A DNA stretch of 64,000 nt, from positions 44,308-108,307 of the forward strand of contig DIJC01000019.1 in assembly GCA_002421005.1 (NCBI GenBank). The letters are read 5' to 3'. Shown piece after piece: positions 25,784 through 34,482 of this stretch. The notes below the pieces were generated by a model. The model made no database searches. It saw only the letters and a list, made by a program, of their open reading frames with translations, and was not told the origin of the DNA. Made by a program: the position numbers and the translations under genes. The stretch is from Enterobacteriaceae bacterium UBA5654 (GTDB lineage: Bacteria; Pseudomonadota; Gammaproteobacteria; Enterobacterales; Enterobacteriaceae). Within the stretch, counting starts at the first letter, position 1. Each line of letters opens with the position of its first letter.

Positions 25784-28459
25784 CTATCCTTTATCGTTTG
25801 GATTGAGGGCCGCTGTCAACCGTTGTTGCACCTCAAGTTGCAGCGCATTATTAAGGCCACGCCGGTCCGCTGTGGCGATTATGAATAAATCTTCTACTCG
25901 CTCGCCAATGGTTGTAATTCTGGCCCCGTGCAGCGAAATTCCCAGATCGGCAAAAACCTGGCCGACGCGCGCCAGCAGTCCAGGCTGGTCGAGGGCGATC
26001 AGCTCCAGGAACGATTTTCTGTCGGTGTGGGTGGGCAGAAAATTGACCTCGGTATCAACGGTAAAATGACGCAGTTTGGCGGGCTGACGACGCGGCTGCG
26101 GCGGTTGCCAACTGTGCTGGGTGATCGCCTGCTCCAGCCCGAAGCGGATCGCTTCATGGCGGTCGCCCGATAGCGGGCTGCCGTCCGGCTCCAGTACGAT
26201 AAAGGTGTCCATCGCCATGCCGTCGCGGGTGGTGAAAATTTGTGCGTCGTGAACGCTCAGATTACGCCTGTCCAGCTCGGCGCAGACGGCGGCGAAAAGG
26301 TAAGGGCGGTCCGGGCTCCAGATGAAGATTTCCGTACCGCCGCGCGTGGCCTGCGGGCTTAGCAGGATCATGGGCTTGCTGAGATCGTGCTGCATCAGGT
26401 GACGCGCGTGCCAGGCGAGCTGGTTTGGCGTGTGGCGCACAAAGTAGTTGGCGCGGCAACGCGCCCAGATTTGATGTAGCGCCTCTTCATCAATGTTATC
26501 CATCCGCAGCAGCGCCAGCGCCTGAAGCTGGTGATGGCGCACGCGCTCGCGCATATCCGGCGTGTTCTGCATTCCCCGCCGCAGCTGTTTTTCGGTCGCA
26601 AAATAGAGTTCGCGCAACAGGCTCTGCTTCCAGCTATTCCACAGGGTTTCATTGGTGGCGCAGATATCGGCGACGGTCAGGCAGACTAAAAAGCGCAGGC
26701 GGTTCTCGGTCTGCACCTCTTCAGCAAACTGTTTAATGACTTCCGGGTCCTGAATATCGCGGCGCTGGGCGGTGACCGACATCAGCAGGTGCTGGCGCAC
26801 CAGCCACGCAACCAGCTGCGTTTCACGTGAGTTCAGACCGTGGAGTTCGGCAAAGGTCAGCACGTCCTGCGCGCCGAGCACCGAGTGATCGCCACCGCGT
26901 CCTTTGGCGATATCGTGGAACAGGGCGGCAATGAGGATCAGTTCCGGGTGCGTCAGACGTGGCCACAGATCGACGCACAGCGGGTGACGCTGGCGCGTTT
27001 CTTCTTTAGCAAAGCTTTCCAGCTTCAGCATCACGCGGATGGTGTGCTCATCGACGGTATAGGCGTGGAACAGGTCAAACTGCATCTGCCCGACAATGTG
27101 CGACCACTGCGGCATATAGGCCCATAGAACGCTATGCCGGTGCATCGGCAGCAGGCCACGGCTGACCGCACCTGGATGGCGCAGCATACTCAGGAACAGA
27201 GTGCGTGCCTCCGGGATATAGCACAGCGGCTGTTTCAGATGGCGGCGGGCGTGGCGCAGGTGGCGCAGGGTGGTGGAGTAGATGCCAGTAATGGCACTGT
27301 TGCGTACCATAATGTAAAACATGCGCAGGATCGCTTCCGGCTCGCGGATAAACAGCGTTTCATCACGCAGGTCGATCAGCGTTCCGCGCAACTGGAATTC
27401 ATCATCAATCGGGCGGGGCTTTTCGTCGGCGGGCAGGGCGAGAATCGCCTCATCAAAAAGCTGAAGGAGCATCTGATTCAGTTCGCTGACCCGACGGGTG
27501 ACGCGGAAGAAATCTTTCATCATTTGCTCAACCGGCGCGTTGCCTTCGCCGCTGTAGTTGAGACGCTGGGCGACGCTGAGCTGACGATCAAACAGCAGGC
27601 GGTTATCGTAGCGGCTGACCACCAGATGCAGCGCAAAACGAATGCGCCACAGGATGTGCAGGCATTCGTTGAGTTCGGCGCGCTCGGCCTGGGTTAAAAA
27701 CCCGAAGCCGACCATTTCGTCGAGCGAGGTGGCACCAAAATGGCGACGCGCCACCCATTGCAGGGTGTGAATGTCGCGCAGCCCGCCGGGGCTGCTTTTG
27801 ATGTCCGGCTCCAGATTGTAGCTGGTGCCGTGATAGCGCTGGTGGCGAACATTCTGCTCTTCCACCTTCGCGGCAAAAAACGTCCCGGAAGGCCAGAATC
27901 CTTCACTGAAAATGTGTTTTTGCAGCTCAAGAAATAGCGCTACGTCGCCGATCAGCAGGCGGGTTTCAATCAGGTTGGTGGCGACGGTTAAATCAGATAA
28001 CCCTTCCAGCAAACACTCTTCCAGCGTGCGCACGCTGTGACCGACTTCCAGCTTAACGTCCCACAGCAGAGTCAGCAGTTCGCCGACTTTTTGCGCCTGC
28101 TCATCCGGCAGCTTTTTACGGCTTAAAATCAGCAGATCGATGTCAGAAAGCGGATGCAGTTCGCCGCGCCCGTAGCCGCCGACCGCCACCAGCGCCAGAT
28201 CGCCCAGTTGCCCGAAGCCATAATGCAGCCACAATCGTTGCAGGAGCTGGTCGATAAACTCGGTTCGCGCGTCAATTAACTGCTCGGCGGAGATGCCGTT
28301 ATCAAACGCTTCGCCCAGCCAGTGCTGGAAGCGATCGATATGCGCTTTGATGTCGGTACACGTGAGAGCCGTTTCTGGCCAGGCGCAGGGGTTTTCAGGC
28401 TGGCCGGGCAGCGTGGGGAGGGCCGTGTTTGCGTGCTGCTCAGGTAAGGTATAACTCAT
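25784..28459 (-). CDS. glnD: Bifunctional uridylyltransferase/uridylyl-removing enzyme GlnD
   Basis: Primary nitrogen sensor that adds UMP to PII proteins when glutamine is low and removes it when glutamine is high. The 891-residue protein shows the nucleotidyltransferase core GGYGRGELHPLSDIDLLIL, the HD hydrolase motif ALFHDIAKGRGGDHS and two C-terminal ACT domains that bind glutamine (RPYLFAAVCAELDRRNLSV and LIALDQPGLLARVGQVF). The start at 28459 (MSYTLPEQ) matches the family. An ATG four codons upstream is possible but has no Shine-Dalgarno sequence. It lies downstream of map and its terminator. Confidence 0.96.
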   Translation of the reverse strand: MSYTLPEQHANTALPTLPGQPENPCAWPETALTCTDIKAHIDRFQHWLGEAFDNGISAEQLIDARTEFIDQLLQRLWLHYGFGQLGDLALVAVGGYGRGELHPLSDIDLLILSRKKLPDEQAQKVGELLTLLWDVKLEVGHSVRTLEECLLEGLSDLTVATNLIETRLLIGDVALFLELQKHIFSEGFWPSGTFFAAKVEEQNVRHQRYHGTSYNLEPDIKSSPGGLRDIHTLQWVARRHFGATSLDEMVGFGFLTQAERAELNECLHILWRIRFALHLVVSRYDNRLLFDRQLSVAQRLNYSGEGNAPVEQMMKDFFRVTRRVSELNQMLLQLFDEAILALPADEKPRPIDDEFQLRGTLIDLRDETLFIREPEAILRMFYIMVRNSAITGIYSTTLRHLRHARRHLKQPLCYIPEARTLFLSMLRHPGAVSRGLLPMHRHSVLWAYMPQWSHIVGQMQFDLFHAYTVDEHTIRVMLKLESFAKEETRQRHPLCVDLWPRLTHPELILIAALFHDIAKGRGGDHSVLGAQDVLTFAELHGLNSRETQLVAWLVRQHLLMSVTAQRRDIQDPEVIKQFAEEVQTENRLRFLVCLTVADICATNETLWNSWKQSLLRELYFATEKQLRRGMQNTPDMRERVRHHQLQALALLRMDNIDEEALHQIWARCRANYFVRHTPNQLAWHARHLMQHDLSKPMILLSPQATRGGTEIFIWSPDRPYLFAAVCAELDRRNLSVHDAQIFTTRDGMAMDTFIVLEPDGSPLSGDRHEAIRFGLEQAITQHSWQPPQPRRQPAKLRHFTVDTEVNFLPTHTDRKSFLELIALDQPGLLARVGQVFADLGISLHGARITTIGERVEDLFIIATADRRGLNNALQLEVQQRLTAALNPNDKG

Positions 28460-28491
28460 CGCGCCACCCATAAGAAAAAACGATGACCATT

Positions 28492-28515
28492 AAAAAAGCC
28501 GGCGGTTGCCGGCTT
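28492..28515 (-). terminator. Terminator of map
   Basis: On the minus strand AGCCGGC and GCCGGCT pair around a 4-base loop and are followed by six T residues, just after the map stop codon. Confidence 0.88.
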
Positions 28516-28519
28516 CGTA

Positions 28520-29314
28520 TTAGCTGTTGTGCGAGATTATCGCCTGGATGGTGTCATCCTTGCGTAACGTCAGAATTTCGCAGCCGTTCTCTGTCACCAC
28601 AATAGTATGCTCGTATTGTGCAGACAAGCTCCGGTCTTTGGTTTTCACCGTCCAGCCATCTTTCATGCTGCGGATTTCTTTCTTGCCCGCGTTGACCATC
28701 GGTTCAATAGTGAAGGTCATACCCGCTTTTAGCTCGACGTCGGTTTCACGGGAATCGTAGTGCAGCACCTGCGGCTCTTCATGGAAGCCGCGACCGATCC
28801 CGTGACCGCAGTATTCGCGTACCACCGAGAAGCCTTCTGCCTCAACGAATTTCTGGATGGCTGCGCCAATTTCACGCAGATTAACGCCCGGCTTAACCAT
28901 TTTCAGCGCCAGATACAGGCTTTCCTGGGTGATGCGGCACAGACGCTCGCCGAGAATCGTCGGTTTCCCGACGATAAACATTTTCGAGGTATCGCCGTGG
29001 AAGCCATCTTTAATGACCGTCACGTCGATGTTGACGATATCGCCGTCTTTTAACAGCTTGGCGTCGTCAGGAATGCCGTGGCACACCACTTCATTAATAG
29101 AGATACAGACAGATTTTGGAAAGCCGTGATAGCCGAGGCAGGCAGAAACCGCTTTCTGTTCGTTTACGATATAGTCGTTGCACAGGCGATCGAGTTCGCC
29201 AGTGCTGATGCCCGGTTTGACGTGCGGGGCGATCATTTCCAGCACTTCAGCAGCCAGACGGCCCGCGACGCGCATTTTTTCAATGTCTTCAGGTGATTTA
29301 AGAGAAATTGCCAT
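28520..29314 (-). CDS. map: Methionine aminopeptidase type I
   Basis: Removes the initiator methionine from nascent proteins whose second residue is small; essential. The 264-residue protein matches E. coli Map in length and carries all five metal ligands of the pita-bread fold: two aspartates in VNIDVTVIKDGFHGDTSKMF, the histidine in GHGIGRGFHEEP, and glutamates in TIEPM and QYEHTIVV. It is divergent from rpsB, and the 323-base space between them holds the rpsB promoter and leader. Confidence 0.98.
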   Translation of the reverse strand: MAISLKSPEDIEKMRVAGRLAAEVLEMIAPHVKPGISTGELDRLCNDYIVNEQKAVSACLGYHGFPKSVCISINEVVCHGIPDDAKLLKDGDIVNIDVTVIKDGFHGDTSKMFIVGKPTILGERLCRITQESLYLALKMVKPGVNLREIGAAIQKFVEAEGFSVVREYCGHGIGRGFHEEPQVLHYDSRETDVELKAGMTFTIEPMVNAGKKEIRSMKDGWTVKTKDRSLSAQYEHTIVVTENGCEILTLRKDDTIQAIISHNS

Positions 29315-29437
29315 GGATTTTGTCCATCAGTGCCGAAAGATTCGACAATCATTGTGTATTAGTGATGCCAATGTTAACAGCGTGAGGCGCGGCCTGCCAA
29401 ATTGAGAATGATTAACCGCACCCAACGTCAACAACTG

Positions 29438-29467
29438 TTGGTGTCCGTGGCGGATTTATGGTATAAA
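29438..29467 (+). promoter_or_regulatory. Promoter of the rpsB-tsf operon
   Basis: TTGGTG is followed after 18 bases by TATAAA and then by a GC-rich stretch (GCGCGCCGG) typical of stringently controlled ribosomal-protein promoters. Transcription should begin near 29474. Confidence 0.7.
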
Positions 29468-29473
29468 GCGCGC

Positions 29474-29611
29474 CGGACTTCCGTTCCATTTCGTATGCAC
29501 AAGATGGACTGAAGCGACAAATCTCACTTTGTGTAACAACACACACGTATCGGCACATATTCCGGGGTGCCCTTTGGGGTCGGTAATATGGGATGCGTGG
29601 AGGCTTAACCC
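29474..29611 (+). ncRNA. tff: tff (t44) RNA / S2 leader
   Basis: The rpsB 5' leader holds the conserved GGGGTGCCCTTTGGGGTCGG and GGATGCGTGGAGGC segments known as the t44/tff RNA family, at the same distance from rpsB as in E. coli. In E. coli this leader is the site where S2 represses its own operon, and a separate RNA species has been detected. The ends given are inferred from the promoter and the E. coli position. Confidence 0.7.
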
Positions 29612-29637
29612 CAATTTTACTATAGAGGTTTTAAATC

Positions 29638-30363
29638 ATGGCAACTGTTTCCATGCGCGACATGCTCAAGGCTGGTGTTCACTTCGGTCACCAGACCCGT
29701 TACTGGAACCCGAAAATGAAGCCGTTCATCTTCGGTGCGCGTAACAAAGTTCACATCATTAACCTTGAGCAGACTGTACCGATGTTCAACGACGCTCTGG
29801 CTGAACTGAACAAGATTGCATCTCGCAAAGGCAAAATCCTTTTCGTTGGTACTAAACGCGCTGCAAGCGAAGCGGTGAAAGATGCTGCTAATAGCTGCGA
29901 CCAGTTCTTCGTGAACCATCGCTGGCTGGGCGGTATGCTGACTAACTGGAAAACCGTTCGTCAGTCCATCAAACGTCTGAAAGACCTGGAAACTCAGTCT
30001 CAGGACGGCACTTTCGAGAAGCTGACCAAGAAAGAAGCGCTGATGCGCACCCGTGAGCTGGACAAACTGGAAAACAGCCTGGGCGGTATCAAAGACATGG
30101 GCGGTCTGCCGGACGCTCTGTTTGTTATCGATGCTGACCACGAGCACATTGCTATCAAAGAAGCAAACAACCTGGGTATTCCGGTATTTGCTATCGTTGA
30201 TACCAACTCTGATCCAGACGGCGTTGACTTCGTTATCCCTGGTAACGACGACGCAATCCGTGCTGTTACCCTGTACCTGAGCGCTGTTGCAACTACCGTT
30301 CGTGAAGGCCGTTCACAGGATCTGGCTTCCCAGGCGGAAGAAAGCTTCGTAGAAGCTGAATAA
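29638..30363 (+). CDS. rpsB: 30S ribosomal protein S2
   Basis: Essential protein at the head-body hinge of the small subunit, needed for S1 binding. The 241-residue protein begins MATVSMRDMLKAGVHFGHQTRYWNP, which contains the S2 signature, and has VNHRWLGGMLTNWKT in the first third. It follows AGAGG and the conserved leader, and is co-transcribed with tsf through an attenuating hairpin. Codon use is strongly biased, as expected for a highly expressed gene. Confidence 0.99.
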   Translation: MATVSMRDMLKAGVHFGHQTRYWNPKMKPFIFGARNKVHIINLEQTVPMFNDALAELNKIASRKGKILFVGTKRAASEAVKDAANSCDQFFVNHRWLGGMLTNWKTVRQSIKRLKDLETQSQDGTFEKLTKKEALMRTRELDKLENSLGGIKDMGGLPDALFVIDADHEHIAIKEANNLGIPVFAIVDTNSDPDGVDFVIPGNDDAIRAVTLYLSAVATTVREGRSQDLASQAEESFVEAE

Positions 30364-30417
30364 TAAGGCACGCTCGACAGAGCCCCCTTATAGACCAGGT
30401 AGTATCACGTTTGGTTA

Positions 30418-30441
30418 GGGGCCTTTTCATGGCCCCTTTTT
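30418..30441 (+). terminator. Attenuator hairpin between rpsB and tsf
   Basis: GGGGCC and GGCCCC pair around a 7-base loop and are followed by five T residues. Because tsf has to be expressed with rpsB, the hairpin should be a partial terminator that sets the S2 to EF-Ts ratio. An upstream AGCCCC at 30381-30386 can compete for GGGGC. Confidence 0.8.
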
Positions 30442-30499
30442 CACTTTTAAATCTGTACGGTTTAATGCCGGGCAGATCAAATCTCCCGAGGATTTTAGA

Positions 30500-31351
30500 A
30501 TGGCTGAAATTACCGCATCCCTGGTAAAAGAGCTGCGTGAGCGTACCGGCGCAGGCATGATGGATTGCAAAAAAGCACTGACCGAAGCGCAGGGCGACAT
30601 CGAGCTGGCAATCGAAAACATGCGCAAATCTGGCGCGATCAAAGCTGCGAAAAAAGCAGGCAACGTGGCTGCTGACGGCGTGATCAAAACCCGCATCGAC
30701 GGCAAATATGCCATCATTCTGGAAGTTAACTGCCAGACTGACTTTGTTGCTAAAGATGGTGGTTTCCAGGCATTTGCTGACAAAGTGCTGGACGCCGCTG
30801 TTGCTGGCAAAATCACTGACGTTGATGTGCTGAAAGCGCAGTTCGAAGAAGAGCGCGTTGCTCTGGTTGCTAAAATCGGTGAAAACATCAACATCCGTCG
30901 CGTTGCTGCACTGGAAGGTGATGTACTGGGTTCTTACCAGCACGGCGCGCGTATCGGTGTTCTGGTTGCCGCCACTGGCGCTGACGAAGAGCTGGTTAAG
31001 CACCTCGCCATGCACGTTGCTGCAAGCAAGCCTGAATTCGTAAAACCGGAAGACGTTTCTGCTGAAGTTGTAGAAAAAGAATACCAGGTTCAGCTCGACA
31101 TCGCGATGCAGTCCGGCAAGCCGAAAGAAATCGCAGAGAAAATGGTTGAAGGCCGCATGAAGAAATTCACCGGCGAAGTTTCTCTGACCGGTCAGCCTTT
31201 CGTTATGGACCCGAGCAAATCTGTTGGCCAGCTGCTGAAAGAGCACAATGCCGACGTAACTGGCTTCATCCGCTTTGAAGTGGGTGAAGGCATTGAGAAA
31301 GTTGAGACTGACTTTGCAGCAGAAGTTGCTGCGATGTCCAAGCAGTCTTAA
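30500..31351 (+). CDS. tsf: Translation elongation factor Ts
   Basis: Nucleotide exchange factor that releases GDP from EF-Tu. The 283-residue protein has the N-terminal RERTGAGMMDCKKAL signature and the nucleotide-displacing TDFVAKDGGFQAF block, and ends AAEVAAMSKQS, as in E. coli. GAGGA precedes the start. It is the distal gene of rpsB-tsf and is closed by an intrinsic terminator. Confidence 0.99.
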   Translation: MAEITASLVKELRERTGAGMMDCKKALTEAQGDIELAIENMRKSGAIKAAKKAGNVAADGVIKTRIDGKYAIILEVNCQTDFVAKDGGFQAFADKVLDAAVAGKITDVDVLKAQFEEERVALVAKIGENINIRRVAALEGDVLGSYQHGARIGVLVAATGADEELVKHLAMHVAASKPEFVKPEDVSAEVVEKEYQVQLDIAMQSGKPKEIAEKMVEGRMKKFTGEVSLTGQPFVMDPSKSVGQLLKEHNADVTGFIRFEVGEGIEKVETDFAAEVAAMSKQS

Positions 31352-31360
31352 TTTTTTAAG

Positions 31361-31387
31361 GAGCCGCCTGAGGGCGGCTTCTTTTTG
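31361..31387 (+). terminator. Terminator of rpsB-tsf
   Basis: GAGCCGCC and GGCGGCTT pair around the loop TGAG, followed by CTTTTT. Confidence 0.9.
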
Positions 31388-31554
31388 TGCCCATCTTGTA
31401 AAATCAGCTAACCACCGGGAGCTGATCCCACCAGGCGTCATTGGCAGGTAAAATAGCCTAATGGGACAGACTCTTATAGTGGCGGTGCTGGAAGCGACGT
31501 ACAATGTCGCCGGAATTCACTTATCTCACTCGTTGACAGTCTCAGGAAAGAAAC

Positions 31555-32280
31555 ATGGCTACCAATGCAAAACCCGTCTATAAACGCATTCTGCTTAAGT
31601 TAAGTGGCGAAGCTCTGCAGGGTTCGGAAGGCTTCGGTATTGACGCAAGCATACTCGATCGCATGGCTCAGGAAATCAAAGAACTGGTTGAACTGGGTAT
31701 TCAGGTTGGTGTGGTGATTGGTGGCGGTAATCTGTTCCGTGGGGCTGGCCTGGCGAAAGCGGGTATGAACCGCGTTGTGGGCGACCACATGGGCATGTTG
31801 GCTACGGTTATGAACGGTCTCGCTATGCGTGATGCGCTCCATCGCGCCTATGTGAACGCTCGCCTGATGTCCGCCATTCCGCTTAATGGCGTATGTGATA
31901 ACTACAGCTGGGCCGAAGCGATTAGCCTGCTGCGTAATAACCGCGTGGTGATCCTCTCCGCCGGTACCGGTAATCCGTTCTTTACCACCGACTCCGCTGC
32001 CTGCCTGCGTGGCATTGAAATCGAAGCGGACGTGGTGCTGAAAGCAACCAAAGTTGATGGCGTATTTACTGCCGATCCGGCAAAAGATCCGTCGGCAACC
32101 ATGTACGATCAGCTATCGTATAATGAAGTGCTGGATAAAGAACTGAAAGTGATGGATCTGGCCGCGTTTACGCTGGCACGTGACCATAAATTACCGATTC
32201 GTGTCTTCAACATGAACAAGCCTGGCGCACTGCGTCGCGTCGTCATGGGCGAAAAAGAAGGCACTCTGATTACGGAATAA
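31555..32280 (+). CDS. pyrH: Uridylate kinase
   Basis: Hexameric bacterial UMP kinase of the amino-acid kinase superfamily, converting UMP to UDP; activated by GTP and inhibited by UTP. The 241-residue protein has KRILLKLSGEAL at the N-terminus, GGGNLFRG for phosphate binding and KATKVDGVFTADP in the ATP site. In E. coli it also takes part in pyrimidine control of carAB. AGGAAAG precedes the ATG. A 200-bp space with several AT-rich promoter-like segments separates it from tsf. Confidence 0.98.
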   Translation: MATNAKPVYKRILLKLSGEALQGSEGFGIDASILDRMAQEIKELVELGIQVGVVIGGGNLFRGAGLAKAGMNRVVGDHMGMLATVMNGLAMRDALHRAYVNARLMSAIPLNGVCDNYSWAEAISLLRNNRVVILSAGTGNPFFTTDSAACLRGIEIEADVVLKATKVDGVFTADPAKDPSATMYDQLSYNEVLDKELKVMDLAAFTLARDHKLPIRVFNMNKPGALRRVVMGEKEGTLITE

Positions 32281-32423
32281 TTTCCGTCGAGGCCAATTCC
32301 GGGTAAGATTCCGCTTTAATTACGCAGGTCACTTACCCGGTGGCATATTTTAAACAGGACTATACTTAGCACAACCGTGCTACCGTCTGGTCTGTCTGAG
32401 ACAAGTTTTCAAGGATTCGTAAC

Positions 32424-32981
32424 GTGATTAGCGATATCAGAAAAGATGCTGAAGTGCGCATGGAAAAATGCGTAGAAGCGTTCAAAAACCAAATCAGCAA
32501 AATCCGCACTGGCCGCGCTTCTCCAAGCCTGCTGGACGGCATCGTTGTGGAATATTACGGTGCGCCAACGCCGCTGCGTCAGCTGGCAAGCGTGACCGTT
32601 GAAGATTCCCGTACGCTGAAAATCAACGTATTTGACCGTACTCTGAGCGCGGCAGTTGAAAAAGCCATTATGGCTTCTGACCTCGGTCTGAACCCAAGCT
32701 CTGCGGGCAGCGACATCCGCGTTCCGTTGCCGCCGCTGACCGAAGAACGTCGTCGCGATCTCACTAAAATCGTGCGTGGCGAAGCTGAACAGGCACGTGT
32801 CTCCGTACGTAACGTGCGTCGCGATGCAAATGACAAAGTTAAAGCGCTGCTGAAAGAGAAAGAAATCAGCGAAGACGACGATCGTCGTTCTCAGGATGAC
32901 GTGCAGAAAATGACTGACGCCGCGATCAAAAAAGTCGATGCGGCGCTGGCAGAGAAAGAAGCAGAGCTGATGCAGTTCTGA
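32424..32981 (+). CDS. frr: Ribosome recycling factor
   Basis: With EF-G it splits post-termination ribosomes; essential. The 185-residue protein has the usual L-shaped, three-helix-bundle composition: KIRTGRASPSLLDGIVVEYYG near the N-terminus and LTEERRRDLTKIVRGEAEQARVSVRNVRRDAND in the long helix, ending ELMQF. AAGGA precedes ATG-like GTG at the start; the first codon here is GTG. Its upstream region has a TATACT -10-like hexamer at 32361-32366. Confidence 0.98.
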   Translation: MISDIRKDAEVRMEKCVEAFKNQISKIRTGRASPSLLDGIVVEYYGAPTPLRQLASVTVEDSRTLKINVFDRTLSAAVEKAIMASDLGLNPSSAGSDIRVPLPPLTEERRRDLTKIVRGEAEQARVSVRNVRRDANDKVKALLKEKEISEDDDRRSQDDVQKMTDAAIKKVDAALAEKEAELMQF

Positions 32982-32998
32982 TTTGCCGTAATAACGTT

Positions 32999-33040
32999 AA
33001 CGCCGTACAGGAAGCCTCCGGTTTCGCTGGCGGCGTTTTG
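32999..33040 (+). terminator. Terminator of frr
   Basis: AACGCCG pairs with CGGCGTT around an internal hairpin, followed by a short T-rich stretch (TTTTGCTTTC), about 20 bases after the frr stop codon. Confidence 0.7.
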
Positions 33041-33098
33041 CTTTCTGTGTACCTCAACGCTGGGGTATTGATACTGTCTTATCTCTCCTGGACGCCTC

Positions 33099-34295
33099 AT
33101 GAAGCAACTAACCGTTCTGGGTTCAACCGGCTCTATTGGCTGTAGCACGCTCGATGTGGTTCGCCACAATCCCGACGCCTTTTCTGTTACCGCCCTGGTC
33201 GCGGGCAAAAATGTGGCGCGTATGGTTGAGCAGTGTCTGGAGTTTTCCCCTCGTTATGCGGTGATGGACGACGCGTCCAGCGCGCGGATGTTGCAACAGA
33301 CGCTGCGCGAAAACGGCTGTCGGACCGAGGTGTTAAGCGGTCAGCAGGCCGCCAGCGATATGGCTTCCTTAAGCGATGTCGATCAGGTTATGGCGGCCAT
33401 CGTCGGTGCAGCCGGACTGGTGCCTACGCTTGCGGCCATCCGCGCCGGTAAAACGGTGCTGCTGGCAAATAAAGAGTCGCTGGTGACCTGCGGACGCCTG
33501 TTTATGGAGGCGGTCAGGAGCAGTGAAGCGCAGTTGCTGCCAGTTGATAGCGAACATAACGCCATTTTTCAGAGTTTGCCGGAAACAATTCAACACAACC
33601 TGGGGTACGCTGATCTTGAGCAAAATGGCGTTTCATCGATTTTGCTCACCGGGTCAGGTGGCCCGTTTCGCGAAACGGCAATTTCTGAACTGGCGGCGAT
33701 GACGCCGGATCAGGCTTGCCGTCATCCGAACTGGTCGATGGGGCGTAAAATCTCTGTCGATTCGGCCACCATGATGAACAAAGGTCTGGAATACATTGAA
33801 GCCCGCTGGCTGTTCAACGCTTCAGCGCAGCAGATGGAAGTCTTAATCCATCCGCAGTCGGTGATCCACTCGATGGTACGCTATCGCGACGGCAGCGTAC
33901 TGGCCCAGTTAGGTGAGCCGGATATGCGCACGCCTATCGCCCATACCATGGGCTGGCCCGCGCGCGTTGCTTCAGGCGTGAAGCCGCTGGATTTTTGCAA
34001 GCTGAGCCAGCTGAGTTTTGCCGCGCCTGATTATGACCGCTACCCCTGCCTGAAACTGGCGATGCAAGCGTTTGAACAGGGACAGGCATTAACGACGGCG
34101 TTGAATGCAGCCAATGAGATCGTCGTCGCCGCGTTTTTAGCCTCGCAGATCCGCTTTACGGATATTGCCGCCCTCAATCTGGCCGTTCTGGAACAGATTA
34201 GCGCACGCGAACCGCAGAGTATTGAGGATGTGCTGGCTGTAGATGCAACGGCGCGTGAGATTGCACAACAGCAGGTGATACGTCACACCCGCTGA
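33099..34295 (+). CDS. dxr: 1-deoxy-D-xylulose-5-phosphate reductoisomerase
   Basis: Catalyses the first committed step of the MEP isoprenoid pathway, turning DXP into 2-C-methyl-D-erythritol 4-phosphate with NADPH. It is the target of fosmidomycin. The 398-residue protein has the dinucleotide motif GSTGSIG, the metal-site DSEHNAIF, and the flexible active-site loop around CRHPNWSMGRK followed by SATMMNKGLEYIEA. Compared with E. coli the last 20 residues and some surface regions vary; the catalytic core is unchanged. It precedes uppS, another isoprenoid gene, from which a terminator separates it. Confidence 0.97.
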   Translation: MKQLTVLGSTGSIGCSTLDVVRHNPDAFSVTALVAGKNVARMVEQCLEFSPRYAVMDDASSARMLQQTLRENGCRTEVLSGQQAASDMASLSDVDQVMAAIVGAAGLVPTLAAIRAGKTVLLANKESLVTCGRLFMEAVRSSEAQLLPVDSEHNAIFQSLPETIQHNLGYADLEQNGVSSILLTGSGGPFRETAISELAAMTPDQACRHPNWSMGRKISVDSATMMNKGLEYIEARWLFNASAQQMEVLIHPQSVIHSMVRYRDGSVLAQLGEPDMRTPIAHTMGWPARVASGVKPLDFCKLSQLSFAAPDYDRYPCLKLAMQAFEQGQALTTALNAANEIVVAAFLASQIRFTDIAALNLAVLEQISAREPQSIEDVLAVDATAREIAQQQVIRHTR

Positions 34296-34325
34296 TGATT
34301 ATCCACGTACGTACGGTTGTGGTAT

Positions 34326-34354
34326 TTGTTAGCGCTGTGCTTCAGTGATATAGT
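34326..34354 (+). promoter_or_regulatory. Strong sigma-70 promoter between dxr and uppS
   Basis: TTGTTA is followed after exactly 17 bases by TATAGT; transcription should begin near 34360. An intrinsic terminator lies only about 40-60 bases downstream. Confidence 0.7.
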
Positions 34355-34360
34355 CTGCGC

Positions 34361-34424
34361 CACCTGATTGCGGATTATTATTAATTTGCAATCTCGTGAG
34401 CCGTGGTTTCACACGGCTTTTTTA
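34361..34424 (+). ncRNA. Predicted short transcript upstream of uppS
   Basis: From the promoter at 34326-34354 to the T tract at 34423 a transcript of about 62 bases is predicted. It would fold into two hairpins: GATTGC (34366-34371) with GCAATC (34388-34393), and the terminator stem. It is either a stand-alone small RNA or the terminated leader of the uppS operon. This is inference from signals only. Confidence 0.4.
34399..34423 (+). terminator. Intrinsic terminator before uppS
   Basis: AGCCGTG and CACGGCT pair around a 6-base loop, followed by six T residues. It closes dxr transcription and lies downstream of the promoter at 34326-34354. Confidence 0.88.
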
Positions 34425-34482
34425 CGAAAAAGCGTCGCAATTCCGGGGCATCGCTAATCCCTTTTATGGACTAAAACGCGTT

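Larger units (their letters stand above)
29315..29637. other. Intergenic region map-rpsB
   Basis: A 323-base stretch between divergent map and rpsB. It contains a short map leader next to 29314, the rpsB promoter (29438-29467) and the long rpsB leader, which includes the tff RNA. Nothing else coding is seen. Confidence 0.8.
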
